DNA of 64,000 bases from LMUY01 sp964235495 (GCA_964235495.1 CAXSAX010000011.1:1-64000), one strand, 5' to 3'. Shown: positions 35,108 through 43,709, counted from the first letter of the stretch. Notes: a model not told the origin generated them from the sequence alone. Made by a program: numbers and translations.

Positions 35108-36303
35108 GCGGCCCACTCCGCGGGCATGAAGGCAGGACCGAACGGCAAGCTGTCGCGTGCCGGCCCGATCCGCCGCCCTTCCTTGATGAGGTTGAGATAC
35201 CAGGGCGCGTCCGTGGTTTCGCCATACAGCATGGCCCCCACCAGACGGTCGTCACGCACGACGAAGCGGCGGTACTGCCCGGCCTCGCCGTCATCCAGCA
35301 CGATCGAGTCCGTGCCGTCGATCTCGCCTGCCGACCACACGCCGACGCCCGCCACCTTCAACGCCGTGGCGTCCGACACGGGAACGTAACGCGCCTCCTG
35401 GCCGAGGATGGCGGCAGCCGCGACCTCCGCCTGCGCGAAGGAGGGGGCCACCAGGCCGATGCACTGGCCGTCATGCTCGGCGCACTCGCCGATGGCGTAC
35501 ACCGCCGGGTCGGCGGTGCGCATGGCGTCGTCCACCAGCACGCCGCGGTTAACCGGCAGGCCGGCGGCGCGGGCCAGTTCGGCGTGCGGACGGATGCCCA
35601 CGGCCATGACGACGATGCGGGCGGCGACGCGCGTGCCGTCCGCTAGCCGCACCGCGTTCTCCTCGATGGCGACGGTGCGGGCCTGCGTCACCACGGCGAT
35701 GCCGAGCCCGGCCAGGCGGCGTTGCAGCAACCGGGCGGCCCCGGCGTCCAACTGGCGGTCCATCAGCCGCGCCGTGGCGTGCAGCACCGTGACGGCCATG
35801 CCGCGGCGCGCCAGCCCGGCCGCGGCTTCCAGCCCCAGCAGGCCGCCGCCGATCACCACCGCGTCCCCGCCTTCCGCAGCGTGGGCGATCATCTGCTGCA
35901 CGTCGCTCAAGGTGCGATAGGTCAGCACGCCGGGGCGGTCGGCGCCCGGCAGGGGCAGCCGCACTGGGTTGGCCCCCGTCGCCAGCACCACGGCGTCGTA
36001 GGGGATTCGCTCGCCGGTGTGCAGCACGGCCACCCGCGCCTCGCGGTACACCGCGTCCACGGTGGTGTCGGGCCGCCAGGTGATTCGCTGCGCGTCCAGC
36101 TGGGCAGGCGGGTGAGTCGTGAGCGCGGCCTCGTCCAAATCGCCGGCAAGGAATTTGCTGAGCGCCACCCGGTTGTAAGGATGGCTCGGTTCTGCGCCGA
36201 CCAGGGTGACCGCTAAGCCGCCCTTGGCCAGCCGTTCGGCGCAACGAGCCCCGGCGGGGCCGGCACCGACGACGACGACACGGCGGGCGGTGTCAATGCT
36301 CAT
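35104..36303 (-). CDS. FAD-dependent pyridine nucleotide-disulphide-type oxidoreductase (NasB/NirB N-terminal-like)
   Basis: 399 residues. First Rossmann loop VVVVGAGPAGARCAERL (about 9-25), NPVRLPLPGAD region, second NAD-binding loop VVIGGGLLGLEAAAGL (about 150-165), AIGECAEHDG FAD strand near 270. The rest matches rubredoxin/nitrite-reductase-type oxidoreductases. No BFD or siroheme domain. It may deliver NAD(P)H electrons to nitrate or nitrite reduction. First gene of the leftward nitrate operon; ATG 36303 lies only six bases after a perfect TATAAT. ATGA overlap with the next gene. Confidence 0.87.
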   Translation of the reverse strand: MSIDTARRVVVVGAGPAGARCAERLAKGGLAVTLVGAEPSHPYNRVALSKFLAGDLDEAALTTHPPAQLDAQRITWRPDTTVDAVYREARVAVLHTGERIPYDAVVLATGANPVRLPLPGADRPGVLTYRTLSDVQQMIAHAAEGGDAVVIGGGLLGLEAAAGLARRGMAVTVLHATARLMDRQLDAGAARLLQRRLAGLGIAVVTQARTVAIEENAVRLADGTRVAARIVVMAVGIRPHAELARAAGLPVNRGVLVDDAMRTADPAVYAIGECAEHDGQCIGLVAPSFAQAEVAAAAILGQEARYVPVSDATALKVAGVGVWSAGEIDGTDSIVLDDGEAGQYRRFVVRDDRLVGAMLYGETTDAPWYLNLIKEGRRIGPARDSLPFGPAFMPAEWAA

Positions 36304-36309
36304 GACGCC

Positions 36310-36338
36310 ATTATAGCGACGGCTGAGGCAATGCGAAA
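36310..36338 (-). promoter_or_regulatory. Candidate -10/-35 promoter of the nitrate operon, giving a leaderless or very short leader
   Basis: On the minus strand a perfect TATAAT occupies 36315-36310, and a weak -35 (TTTCGC) starts 17 bases upstream at 36338. Transcription would begin near the ATG at 36303. A second promoter upstream is not excluded. The 106-base gap also holds a small ATGCTT/AAGCAT hairpin (36375-36393) behind gpmI. Confidence 0.4.
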
Positions 36339-36409
36339 CCGTCACGGCTGAAGAGAAAGCAGAAAACTCGCCAGATGCTTAATCAGCAAGCATAGAAGCG
36401 CGTCATTGC

Positions 36410-37918
36410 CTAGTTCTTCAGCAAGGACTCACCGGTCATCTCGGCGGGCTGCGCTATTCCCATGAGCGCCAGCAGCGTCGGCGCCAGGTCCGCCAGCCGA
36501 CCGTCCCGCAGCGCCGTGCCGGGGCGGCCGACCAGCAGAGCGGGCACCAGGTTGGTGGTGTGGGCGGTGTGCGGCTCGCGGGTCGCGGGGTCGCGCATCT
36601 GCTCGCAATTGCCGTGGTCGGCGGTGACCAGCAAGGCGCCGCCCTGGGCCGCCACGGCGTCCGCGATGGCGCCTAGCCCGGCATCCACCGCCTCCACCGC
36701 GGCGATGGCGGCGGGCAGGCTGCCGGTGTGGCCCACCATGTCGGGGTTGGCGAAGTTCAGCACCACCAGGTCGAACCCGCCGGCGCCGATCGCCTCCACG
36801 GCGCGCCGGGTCAGATCAGGCGCGCTCATCTCGGGCTGCAGGTCGTAGGTGGCGACCTTGGGGGAAGGCACCATGATGCGCTCCTCGCCCTCGAACGGCG
36901 GCTCGCGGCCGCCATTGAGGAAGTAGGTGACGTGCGGGTACTTCTCCGTCTCGGCCATGCGCAGCTGACGGCGGCCGGCGCGGCTGACCGTCTCGCCCAG
37001 CAGGGCGGCCATGGATTGCGGGGCAAAGATCGCCTGCATCAACGGCGCCAGGTGGTCGCTGTAGCGCGTCATGCCGATGGCGGCGGCGAGCTTGGGCGGG
37101 GTGCGGGGGAAGCCGTCGAACGCCGGGTCGAGCAGGGCGGCCAGCAGCTCGCGGATGCGGTCGGCGCGGAAGTTGAACGACAGTAAGGCATCGCCGTCCG
37201 CCATGCCGCGGTAGCCGCCGATGGCGGCGGGCAGGATGAACTCGTCCGTGACGCCGGCGGCGTGGGCGGCCGCGATGGCGGCAGCGGCGATGGGGAAGCG
37301 GGGGCCCTCCGCGTGGGCGATGGCGGTGTAGGCCTGGCTCACCCGCTCCCACCGGTTGTCGCGGTCGAGCGCGTAGTAGCGCCCGCACACGGTGGCGATG
37401 GATGCGCCCTCCGGCAACGCCGTCTCCAGCGCTGCCACGAACCCGGCGGCGCTGCGCGGCGGCGTGTCCCGCCCATCGGTGAAGGCGTGCAGCCGCACCG
37501 GGATGCCCTCGGCCGCCAGGATGCGGGCCAGCGCCGCGGCGTGGTCCTGGTGCGCGTGCACCCCGCCATCCGACACCAGCCCCAGTAGGTGGCACGCGCC
37601 GCCGCTGCGCCGCAGCGCCGCGACCAGCCCGCGCAGCGCCGGGGCCTGGGCAAGTGAGCCGTCCGCGATGGCGGCGGCGATGCGCGGCAGCTCCTGCATC
37701 ACCACCCGCCCAGCGCCGATGTTGAGGTGGCCCACCTCGGAGTTGCCCATCTGCCCGTCCGGCAGGCCGACATCGGCGCCGGAGGTGCGCAGGAAGGCGT
37801 GGGCGCCGGCGGCCCAGAGCCGGTCATAGTGGGGGGTGCGGGCCTGGCGCACCGCGTTGTCGGCGGCGTCCTCGCGCCAGCCCCAGCCGTCCAGGATCAT
37901 CAGCATGGCGACGGGCAT
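36410..37918 (-). CDS. gpmI: 2,3-bisphosphoglycerate-independent phosphoglycerate mutase
   Basis: 502 residues, the family length. Alkaline-phosphatase-type metal motifs MLMILDGWGWRE (about 5-16), DVGLPDGQMGNSEVGHLNIGAGR (catalytic Ser in GNSEVGH, about 63) and the C-terminal HGNCEQMRDP, HTAHTTNLVP. It interconverts 3- and 2-phosphoglycerate in glycolysis, needing Mn2+. ATG 37918 follows a GGAGGAG site. Leftward, with the nitrate operon 106 bases downstream on the same strand, and a divergent small gene upstream. Confidence 0.97.
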   Translation of the reverse strand: MPVAMLMILDGWGWREDAADNAVRQARTPHYDRLWAAGAHAFLRTSGADVGLPDGQMGNSEVGHLNIGAGRVVMQELPRIAAAIADGSLAQAPALRGLVAALRRSGGACHLLGLVSDGGVHAHQDHAAALARILAAEGIPVRLHAFTDGRDTPPRSAAGFVAALETALPEGASIATVCGRYYALDRDNRWERVSQAYTAIAHAEGPRFPIAAAAIAAAHAAGVTDEFILPAAIGGYRGMADGDALLSFNFRADRIRELLAALLDPAFDGFPRTPPKLAAAIGMTRYSDHLAPLMQAIFAPQSMAALLGETVSRAGRRQLRMAETEKYPHVTYFLNGGREPPFEGEERIMVPSPKVATYDLQPEMSAPDLTRRAVEAIGAGGFDLVVLNFANPDMVGHTGSLPAAIAAVEAVDAGLGAIADAVAAQGGALLVTADHGNCEQMRDPATREPHTAHTTNLVPALLVGRPGTALRDGRLADLAPTLLALMGIAQPAEMTGESLLKN

Positions 37919-38050
37919 GGGACGGGCTCCTCCGGGCGGGCGATGATGCCCATAGATGCCCCGCCGCCGCCACTGCCGCGGGTCGAAACTCTTTGTTAAT
38001 CCGGAGGGGGCAGGCTCAGGCCGCACGAGGCAGTTCAGGAGCAAAGCAGG

Positions 38051-38314
38051 ATGAGCGGCATTTCCAGCGTCGGCGCGAGCGCGCCCCTGTCGGTGGGCAG
38101 CCCCGCCGCTTCGCCCGCCAAGAGCCAGGGGGAGACCGGGTTGGCCAAGCGGAACGACGCCTCGGCTGGCGACACCACCAGCACGGTCGCCAACGCGAAC
38201 GGCTCGACCACCACGACCGTCACGAACGCAACCGGGGCCGTCGTGTCCGTGACCACGACGCCCGCCGCCAGCGGCTCCTCCGACGGGTCCGGTCTGGTCG
38301 ATGTGACGGCCTGA
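38051..38314 (+). CDS. Small Ser/Thr-rich protein of unknown function
   Basis: 87 residues with a Ser/Thr/Ala/Gly/Asn bias and no Cys, Trp, Tyr, Phe or His. Predicted disordered or beta-rich: SASAPLSV, TVANANGSTTTTVTNATG, VSVTTTPAASGSSDGSG. AGGAG precedes the ATG. No signal peptide. It ends 16 bases before the TPR/ATP-grasp gene on the same strand, so both are probably one transcript. Proteins of this kind have no known role; a substrate or partner of the adjacent ATP-grasp protein is a speculation discussed in the findings. Confidence 0.6.
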   Translation: MSGISSVGASAPLSVGSPAASPAKSQGETGLAKRNDASAGDTTSTVANANGSTTTTVTNATGAVVSVTTTPAASGSSDGSGLVDVTA

Positions 38315-38330
38315 GCGGGCCGCCTGCGGC

Positions 38331-39851
38331 ATGGGGTGTGCGGTGTCCGACCCGACAATTGATTTCTACCGCACGCTGCTCGTGGAGGACCCGGGGCTCG
38401 GGTCCCTGCACGCGCATCTCGGGGAGGCGTTGCTGGCGGCCGGCGACGTCGAGGGCGCGGCCTCGGCGTGCGGCGACGCGCTGGGCTGCGACGCCGGGCT
38501 GGTCGAGGCCTGGCTGACGCGCGCCGCCGCCCGCAAGCTGCAATGCCGCCACCAGGAGGAGGTGGAGGACTTGGAGCGCGCCGCCGCGTTGGCGCCCGGA
38601 CGGCCGATGATCCTGGTCAGCCTGGCGACCGGCTATGCCGAACTCGAACGGCTCGACGAGGCCGAACACGCGCTGCGGCGGGCCTGCGCGCTGGACCCGG
38701 GGTGCAGGCAGGCGCAGGCCAACTTAGGCTCGGTCCTGGTGCAGGAGGGCCGGCTGGCCGATGCGGAGGCTCCATGCCGGGCCGCCCTGGCGCTGGACCC
38801 GGGGCTGGTCAGCGCCCACCAGAACCTGTCCAGCGTCCTGGCCGAGGCCGACCCGGCCGCCGCCCGCGCCCATCGCGATGCGGCTTATCGGCGGCAGCAG
38901 GTCTTCGTCGAGGCGGCGCTGCGGCCGCGCCACACGGTGCTGCTGCTCAGCGCGGCCGACGCCGCCAACGTGCCGCTGTACCACTTGATGCCGCGCGCCG
39001 AAATCACCGCGATCCGCTGGTATTTCGAGTACGCCACCCCCGGCCAGCCGCACGCGCTGCCGTCGCATGACCTGGTGTTCAACGCGGTCGGCGACCCCGA
39101 CCTGGCGCCGCCGCTCCGCCCCGACATCGCCGCCTGGCTCCGGATGCAGGGCCCGCGCGTGCTGAACGATCCGGCCCGCGTGGCGGCCCTGCGGCGCTCC
39201 GACTTGCCGATGCTGCTGGCCGGCCTTCCCGGCGTGGTCGTGCCGCCGGTGTTCCGCCATGACCCGGCGCGGGGCCGCCTCGCGGACGCGGTGGCCGCGG
39301 CCGGCATGGCGTATCCCGTGCTGCTGCGCCCGCTCGGCTCGCATGGCGGGCAGGATTTGCGCAAGATCGACGACGCCGCCGGGCTGGCTGCGCAGGCGGA
39401 ACGTACAGCCTATGTCACTGAATTTGCAGACTTTTCCTCGGCTGACGGCTGGCACCGCAAGTACCGGGTGATCTTCGTCGCCGGACAGCCGTATCCGTAT
39501 CACCTGGCCATCGCGCCGACCTGGCTGGTGCACTACTGGACGTCCGGCATGGAGCGCGACCCGGCGCGGTGCGCGGAGGAGCGCCGCTTCCTCGCCGACC
39601 CCGAGGCCGCCATCGGGGCGGGAGCGATGGCTGCCCTGGCGCAAATCGGCGCGCGCCTCGGCCTCGACTATGCCGGGGTGGACTTCAGCCTGACGCCGGA
39701 CGGGCAAGTGCTGGTATTCGAGGCCAACGCGACGATGCTGGTGCACCCCGAGTTGGATGCGCGCTTCGCCTACCGCAACCCGGCGGTCCAGGCCATCCAG
39801 CAAGCATTCCGGGCGATGCTGGCGGCGCGGCACACACCGCGGCCGGCCTGA
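38331..39851 (+). CDS. TPR protein with C-terminal ATP-grasp-like domain
   Basis: 506 residues. Residues about 20-190 hold about five TPR helices pairs (LGEALLAAGDVEGAASACGDAL, LATGYAELERLDEAEHALRRACALDPG, LGSVLVQEGRLADAEAPCRAALALDPG). Residues 200-500 look like an ATP-grasp fold: YPVLLRPLGSHGGQDL (ATP lid region), YVTEFADF, RVIFVAGQPYPYHLAI, and the metal motif DYAGVDFSL..GQVLVFEANATM with Asp, Glu and Asn. RimK/D-Ala-ligase-like, so a peptide- or amide-forming ligase with TPR for protein contacts is possible. Substrate unknown. Downstream is the convergent rlmH. Confidence 0.8.
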   Translation: MGCAVSDPTIDFYRTLLVEDPGLGSLHAHLGEALLAAGDVEGAASACGDALGCDAGLVEAWLTRAAARKLQCRHQEEVEDLERAAALAPGRPMILVSLATGYAELERLDEAEHALRRACALDPGCRQAQANLGSVLVQEGRLADAEAPCRAALALDPGLVSAHQNLSSVLAEADPAAARAHRDAAYRRQQVFVEAALRPRHTVLLLSAADAANVPLYHLMPRAEITAIRWYFEYATPGQPHALPSHDLVFNAVGDPDLAPPLRPDIAAWLRMQGPRVLNDPARVAALRRSDLPMLLAGLPGVVVPPVFRHDPARGRLADAVAAAGMAYPVLLRPLGSHGGQDLRKIDDAAGLAAQAERTAYVTEFADFSSADGWHRKYRVIFVAGQPYPYHLAIAPTWLVHYWTSGMERDPARCAEERRFLADPEAAIGAGAMAALAQIGARLGLDYAGVDFSLTPDGQVLVFEANATMLVHPELDARFAYRNPAVQAIQQAFRAMLAARHTPRPA

Positions 39852-39854
39852 AGG

Positions 39855-40310
39855 TCAAGGCCGGCCGGCCCGGTGGTATGGATGGCCGGCGGTGATCGAG
39901 CGGGCGCGGAACAGCTGCTCCGCCAGCATCGGCCGCACCAGCAGGTGCGGCCAGGTCAGCGCGCCGAGCGACAGGCTGGCCTCGGCCCGGGCCAGCACCG
40001 CGGCGTCCAGCCCGTCCGCGCCGCCCACCAGGAAGCACACAGGGCGCGACTGGCCCAGCCAGCGCTCCAGCAGCGCGGCAAGGGCCGGGCTGTCCGGCGT
40101 CGCGCCGCCGCCGTCCAACGCCACGGCGAAGGCCTGGGCGGGCAGGGCGGCCAGCAGCGCCTCCGCCTCCCGCCGCTTGGCCTCTACCGGGGCGCCGCGG
40201 CCCTCGGGCACTTCCGTGACCTGCAAGGGCGGGCGCAGGCGGGCGTTGTAGCGGGCGAACAGCTCCGCTTCCGGCCCGGCGCGCAGCTTGCCCACCGCGA
40301 TCAGCCGCAC
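39855..40310 (-). CDS. rlmH: 23S rRNA (pseudouridine1915-N3)-methyltransferase RlmH
   Basis: 151 residues from a GTG at 40310, close to the 155 of the E. coli enzyme. SPOUT-family pattern: RLIAVGKLR at the N-terminus, VALDGGG, FLVGGADGLDAAV (knot loop, SAM binding) and SLSLGALTWPHLLVRPMLAEQLFRARSI at the C-terminus with the family-specific HPYHR end. Methylates pseudouridine 1915 in helix 69 on assembled 70S ribosomes. It is divergent from the small exported-protein gene at 40373 and ends three bases after the TPR/ATP-grasp gene. Confidence 0.95.
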   Translation of the reverse strand: MRLIAVGKLRAGPEAELFARYNARLRPPLQVTEVPEGRGAPVEAKRREAEALLAALPAQAFAVALDGGGATPDSPALAALLERWLGQSRPVCFLVGGADGLDAAVLARAEASLSLGALTWPHLLVRPMLAEQLFRARSITAGHPYHRAGRP

Positions 40311-40372
40311 CCGTGTTGCACCGGCGGGGTGGTTCGGGACATAGCGGAGATAGAACAACGAGGAACCGCCCC

Positions 40373-40864
40373 GTGCGCCGTCTTGCCCCGCTCGCCGCCC
40401 TGTTGCTGGCCGCCGCCGCGCCTGCCATCCCGACCGGCAAGGTGGCGCTGACGGCGCGCCCCGGCACCCCACTCGACCGCACCGCTCGCCAAGTGGCCGC
40501 CGCTGATGTCAGCGACGGGGGGCCGAAGGCGCTGCTGCTGCTGGGCAGCCAGCCGCTCGGCAAGGCCGGCATCGGCCCGGCGCTGTTCGTCGAGGTGCAG
40601 TCGGAACGCGCCTGCGGGTCTGCCGGGTGTTCCGTCTCGGTTTACCTGCCAGGCAAGACCGGCTGGGCCAAGGTGCTGGACGCGGTGAGCGGCGGCGTGG
40701 TGGTGGACCCGGCGCAGCACCACGGCATGCACGACCTGCTGGTGAACGAGTCCGACCGCTGGGTATGGAACGGGCAGACCTACGTGGACACGGTGCCAAC
40801 GCCCGCCGTGGATCTGCGGCCGCGCCACCGCCCTACCAAAACTCGGTCCCGGGCGACCCCTTGA
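40373..40864 (+). CDS. Exported protein of unknown function
   Basis: 163 residues from GTG at 40373 with a GAGGA site eight bases before. RRLAPLAALLLAAAAPAIPTG is a signal peptide. The mature part is small and contains two Cys (ERACGSAGCSVSVYLPG, a likely disulphide) and a DAVSGGVVVDPAQHHGMHDLLV segment, then a Lys/Arg/Pro tail. Family not recognised. The last 32 bases overlap, convergent, the DUF427 gene. The nature of the tail (RPRHRPTKTRSRATP) is partly dictated by that overlap. Confidence 0.65.
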   Translation: MRRLAPLAALLLAAAAPAIPTGKVALTARPGTPLDRTARQVAAADVSDGGPKALLLLGSQPLGKAGIGPALFVEVQSERACGSAGCSVSVYLPGKTGWAKVLDAVSGGVVVDPAQHHGMHDLLVNESDRWVWNGQTYVDTVPTPAVDLRPRHRPTKTRSRATP

Positions 40865-41300
40865 ACGGTCCGGTCAGGTTTGAGGTGACCCAGCCGCCGT
40901 AGAAGCCGCCGGGCTGCGGGCTGGCCTGCTCGTCGCCGACGAAGCAAGCATCCATCGGTGCGGCGTACACTGCCACGTGGTCCCGCAGGGCGGCGAAGGC
41001 GCCGGTCGGCTCCGGATAGCTCCATCCGGCGTCCGCCACGGTGCGGCCGCCGCCGCGCACGCTCCAGTAACGGGCGCGGCCCTTCCACTCGCAAAACGAG
41101 CCGCGCGGGCTGGGGGCCAGCGCCCCCGGCACGAAGGCGTCCGGCGGCAGGTAGTAGGTCGGTGGGTGGGTGGTCTCCAGCACCCGGTAAGCGACGGTGG
41201 TGTCAGCGATCGTCTCGCCGCCGAGCACGATGCGGATGCGCTCAGGCACCTGTTCCAGCCGGGGCGGGCGCGGGTAGTCGCCCACGCGCTCCGGGATCAT
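40833..41300 (-). CDS. DUF427 domain protein
   Basis: 155 residues with one DUF427 beta-barrel: RIRIVLGGETIADTTVAYRVLETTHPPTYYLPPD, CEWKGRARYWSV and PGGFYGGWVTSN. Function of DUF427 is unknown. ATG 41300 overlaps the stop of rsfS by four bases, so it belongs to the proA-nadD-rsfS group by coupling. The C-terminus overlaps the convergent exported-protein gene. Confidence 0.88.
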   Translation of the reverse strand: MIPERVGDYPRPPRLEQVPERIRIVLGGETIADTTVAYRVLETTHPPTYYLPPDAFVPGALAPSPRGSFCEWKGRARYWSVRGGGRTVADAGWSYPEPTGAFAALRDHVAVYAAPMDACFVGDEQASPQPGGFYGGWVTSNLTGPFKGSPGTEFW

Positions 41301-41764
41301 GCCGTAGGCTCGGCGGCAACCCCGTCCAGCTTGGGCTCGTCCAGCTCCGGCCCCCACATCTTCTCCAGGGCGTACAACTCGCGCGCTTCCGGCTTGAACA
41401 GGTGCACGACGATGTCGCCGGCGTCGATCAGCACCCAGTCCGAGCCGCCGGCGCCTTCCACCGGCACCCGGCCGACCCCGGCCTCGTGCAGCTTCTCCTG
41501 CAAGTGGGCGGCCATGGCGCTGATCTGCCGATCGGCCAGGCCGGTGGCGATCACCATGCGGTCGGTGAAGGCGGCGCGGCCCTCCAGATCAAGCACGAGC
41601 ACGTTTTCGGCCTTGTCGCCCTCCAGGCTGTCAACGATGACGGCCTGCATCCGGTCCAGCGCAGAGGGCTCGGCCTTGGGCTTGCGCGGGGCGCGCGACC
41701 TCGGCCCGGCGGCGGCGGCTTTCTTGCGCGGCGTGCCGGGGGCCTTGGCGGCCTCCTTCAGCAC
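41297..41764 (-). CDS. rsfS: Ribosomal silencing factor RsfS
   Basis: 155 residues from GTG 41764. The C-terminal ~115 residues are the RsfS/Iojap domain (LDRMQAVIVDSLEGDKAENVLVLDL, VIATGLADRQISAMAAHL, GSDWVLIDAGDIVVHLFKPEARELYALEKMW). Binds ribosomal protein L14 and prevents subunit joining under starvation. The N-terminal part is a Lys/Arg/Pro/Ala tail. The same open frame extends 24 codons up to an ATA (41836) that overlaps the nadD stop as ATAG and follows an AGGAG site, so the true start may be there. Ends with an overlap into DUF427. Confidence 0.92.
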   Translation of the reverse strand: MLKEAAKAPGTPRKKAAAAGPRSRAPRKPKAEPSALDRMQAVIVDSLEGDKAENVLVLDLEGRAAFTDRMVIATGLADRQISAMAAHLQEKLHEAGVGRVPVEGAGGSDWVLIDAGDIVVHLFKPEARELYALEKMWGPELDEPKLDGVAAEPTA

Positions 41765-41832
41765 GGCGGCCGGCTTGGGCGGGCGGCGCTTGGCAGGGGG
41801 CTTGGCGCCGGCATCGGTCGTGGGCTTCCTGG

Positions 41833-42423
41833 CTATCGTCCTGCTCCTGTCGGCGCTGCGGCAGAGTATGCCGCACGAAGCGCCGTCGCGGATATGGCAT
41901 TCTGCGGCCCCGGCAAGAAGGCCCAGGCCGGCACATCCTGCATTGTGAGCAGCGGCGCTTCCCGGGCCGGCCGCCGGGCGTGGCGCAGCCGCTGTGCCGC
42001 CTGGCCGGCGAGGGCGCGGCCGTTGTAGCCGGGGCGGGGGGCCACGGCGAACGGCACGGCGCGCGCGATGCCGGTCCAGCGCCGCCAGCGCGGCAACTCG
42101 GCCAGGATGTCCGCCCCCATCAGCCAGACGAAGCGCACCCGCGGAAACAGCCGCCGGAGCTTGTTCAGCGTGTCAACCGTATAGCGCGTGCCCAACTGGC
42201 GCTCCAGGGCGGTGGCCACCACGCGCCGCCCGTCCGCGATGGCCCGGGCGGAGGCCAGCCGCCGCTCCAGCGACGCCATGCCATGCGCCCGCTTCAGCGG
42301 GTTGCCGGGGGAGACCAGCAGCCACACCTGATCCAGCCGCAGCCGCCGCAGCGCCATGCGGGCGATCTGGCGGTGGCCCGGGTGCGCCGGGTTGAACGAG
42401 CCGCCCATCAGGCCGACCCGCAA
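41833..42423 (-). CDS. nadD: Nicotinate-nucleotide adenylyltransferase
   Basis: 196 residues from TTG 42423. VGLMGGSFNPAHPGH (ATP/NaMN binding, about 3-17), VWLLVSPGNPLKRAHGM, FVWLMGADILAELPRWRRW and ISATALR near the C-terminus. Converts nicotinate mononucleotide to deamido-NAD. A CTG at 42453 forming CTGA with the proA stop is an alternative start giving ten more residues; there is no ATG or GTG in place. The neighbouring rsfS frame begins at the stop of this gene. Commonly found next to proA and rsfS. Confidence 0.93.
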   Translation of the reverse strand: MRVGLMGGSFNPAHPGHRQIARMALRRLRLDQVWLLVSPGNPLKRAHGMASLERRLASARAIADGRRVVATALERQLGTRYTVDTLNKLRRLFPRVRFVWLMGADILAELPRWRRWTGIARAVPFAVAPRPGYNGRALAGQAAQRLRHARRPAREAPLLTMQDVPAWAFLPGPQNAISATALRAAYSAAAPTGAGR

Positions 42424-42449
42424 CCGGAAGCGATGGCCGAAGCGCGGGA

Positions 42450-43709
42450 TCAGGGCCGGACCTGGCCCGACCCGGTGACCACCGTGCGGTGGGAGGTGAG
42501 CTGCTCCACCCCCACCGGGCCGCGGGCGTGGATGCGGCCGGTGGCGATGCCGATCTCGGCGCCGAAGCCGAACTCGCCGCCGTCGCAGAACTGGGTGGAG
42601 GCGTTCCACAGCGCCACGGCGGACGACACGCCGGCGAGGAACCGCTCGGCCGCCGCCGGGTCCGCGGTGACGATGGCGTCGGTGTGCTCGCTGCCGTGGC
42701 GGGCGATGTGGGCCAGCGCGCCGTCCACCCCGTCGACCACGGCGACGCTGAGCACGGCGTCCAGCCACTCGGTGTCGAAGTCGCCGGGTTCGGCGGGGGG
42801 AAGGTGGGGCATGGCGGCGCGGGCGCGTTCATCGGCGCGGATGCGGCAGCCCTGTAAGGCCACCGCATCGACCAGGGCCGGCAGTAGGGGGAGGGCGGCA
42901 GCATCCAGCAGCAGGGTTTCGGTGGCGCTGCACACGCCGGTGCGGCGCAGCTTGCCGTTGACGAGCAGGGCGCAGGCCATCGCCGGGTCGGCGGCCGCGT
43001 GCACGAACAGGTGGTTGAGCCCTTCGGCATGGGCCAGCACCGGCACCCGCGCCTCGCGCTGCACCCGTTCCACCAGGGACTTGCCGCCGCGGGGGATCAG
43101 CAGGTCGAGCAGCCCGGCCCCGGCCATCATGGCGGCGGCGTGGCTGCGGTCGGCGTCCGGGGCGACCTGCACGCAGGCGGCGGGCAGCCCAGCCTGCGCC
43201 AGGCCCTCGCTGACGGCCCGGTGGATGGCGCGGGCGCTGTGCAGGCTTTCGGACCCGCCGCGCAGGATGACGGCGTTGCCGGACTTCACGCACAGTCCCG
43301 CCGCGTCCGCGCCGACGTTGGGGCGGCTTTCGTAGATCATGCCGATCACGCCGATCGGGGTAGCGATGCGGCGGAACTGCAGGCCGTTGGGCCGGGTCCA
43401 GGCGGCGAGGGTGCGGGCGAGCGGGTCGGGCAGGGCGGCAATGTCCTCCAAGCCGGCCGCCATGGCCTCGACCCGCTCCGGGGTGAGGGTGAGGCGGTCG
43501 CGGAAGGCGGGGGTGGCCTGGCTTGCGGCGAGGTCGGCTTCGTTGGCGGCGAGGATGGCGGGGGCGTGGGCGCGCAGGCGGGCGGCGGCCGCTTGCAGGG
43601 CGGCGTCGCGCTGGGCGGCGGGGGAGCGGGCCATGGCGGCGGAGGCGGCGCGGGCGGCGGCGCCGGCGGTGTGGAGCCAGGTGGCAGCGTGGTCGGGGTC
43701 GGCGGTCAT
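42450..43709 (-). CDS. proA: Gamma-glutamyl phosphate reductase
   Basis: 419 residues, standard. Aldehyde-dehydrogenase fold with GVIGMIYESRPNVGADAAGLCVKSGNAVILRGGSES-type NADPH region, DLLIPRGGKSLVE, the catalytic Cys in TGVCSATETLLLDA and HTDAIVT...FLAGVSSA. Second step of proline synthesis. ATG 43709 has AGGA six bases upstream. Its stop overlaps the nadD start region. The kinase partner proB is 3.3 kb away beyond the S46 peptidase gene, so the pair is split. Confidence 0.97.
   Translation of the reverse strand: MTADPDHAATWLHTAGAAARAASAAMARSPAAQRDAALQAAAARLRAHAPAILAANEADLAASQATPAFRDRLTLTPERVEAMAAGLEDIAALPDPLARTLAAWTRPNGLQFRRIATPIGVIGMIYESRPNVGADAAGLCVKSGNAVILRGGSESLHSARAIHRAVSEGLAQAGLPAACVQVAPDADRSHAAAMMAGAGLLDLLIPRGGKSLVERVQREARVPVLAHAEGLNHLFVHAAADPAMACALLVNGKLRRTGVCSATETLLLDAAALPLLPALVDAVALQGCRIRADERARAAMPHLPPAEPGDFDTEWLDAVLSVAVVDGVDGALAHIARHGSEHTDAIVTADPAAAERFLAGVSSAVALWNASTQFCDGGEFGFGAEIGIATGRIHARGPVGVEQLTSHRTVVTGSGQVRP

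Noticed and set aside
36304..36345. Sigma-54 promoter for the nitrate operon (GG...TTGC)
   Set aside because: The GG and GC elements are nine bases apart instead of ten, and the rest of the consensus is poor.
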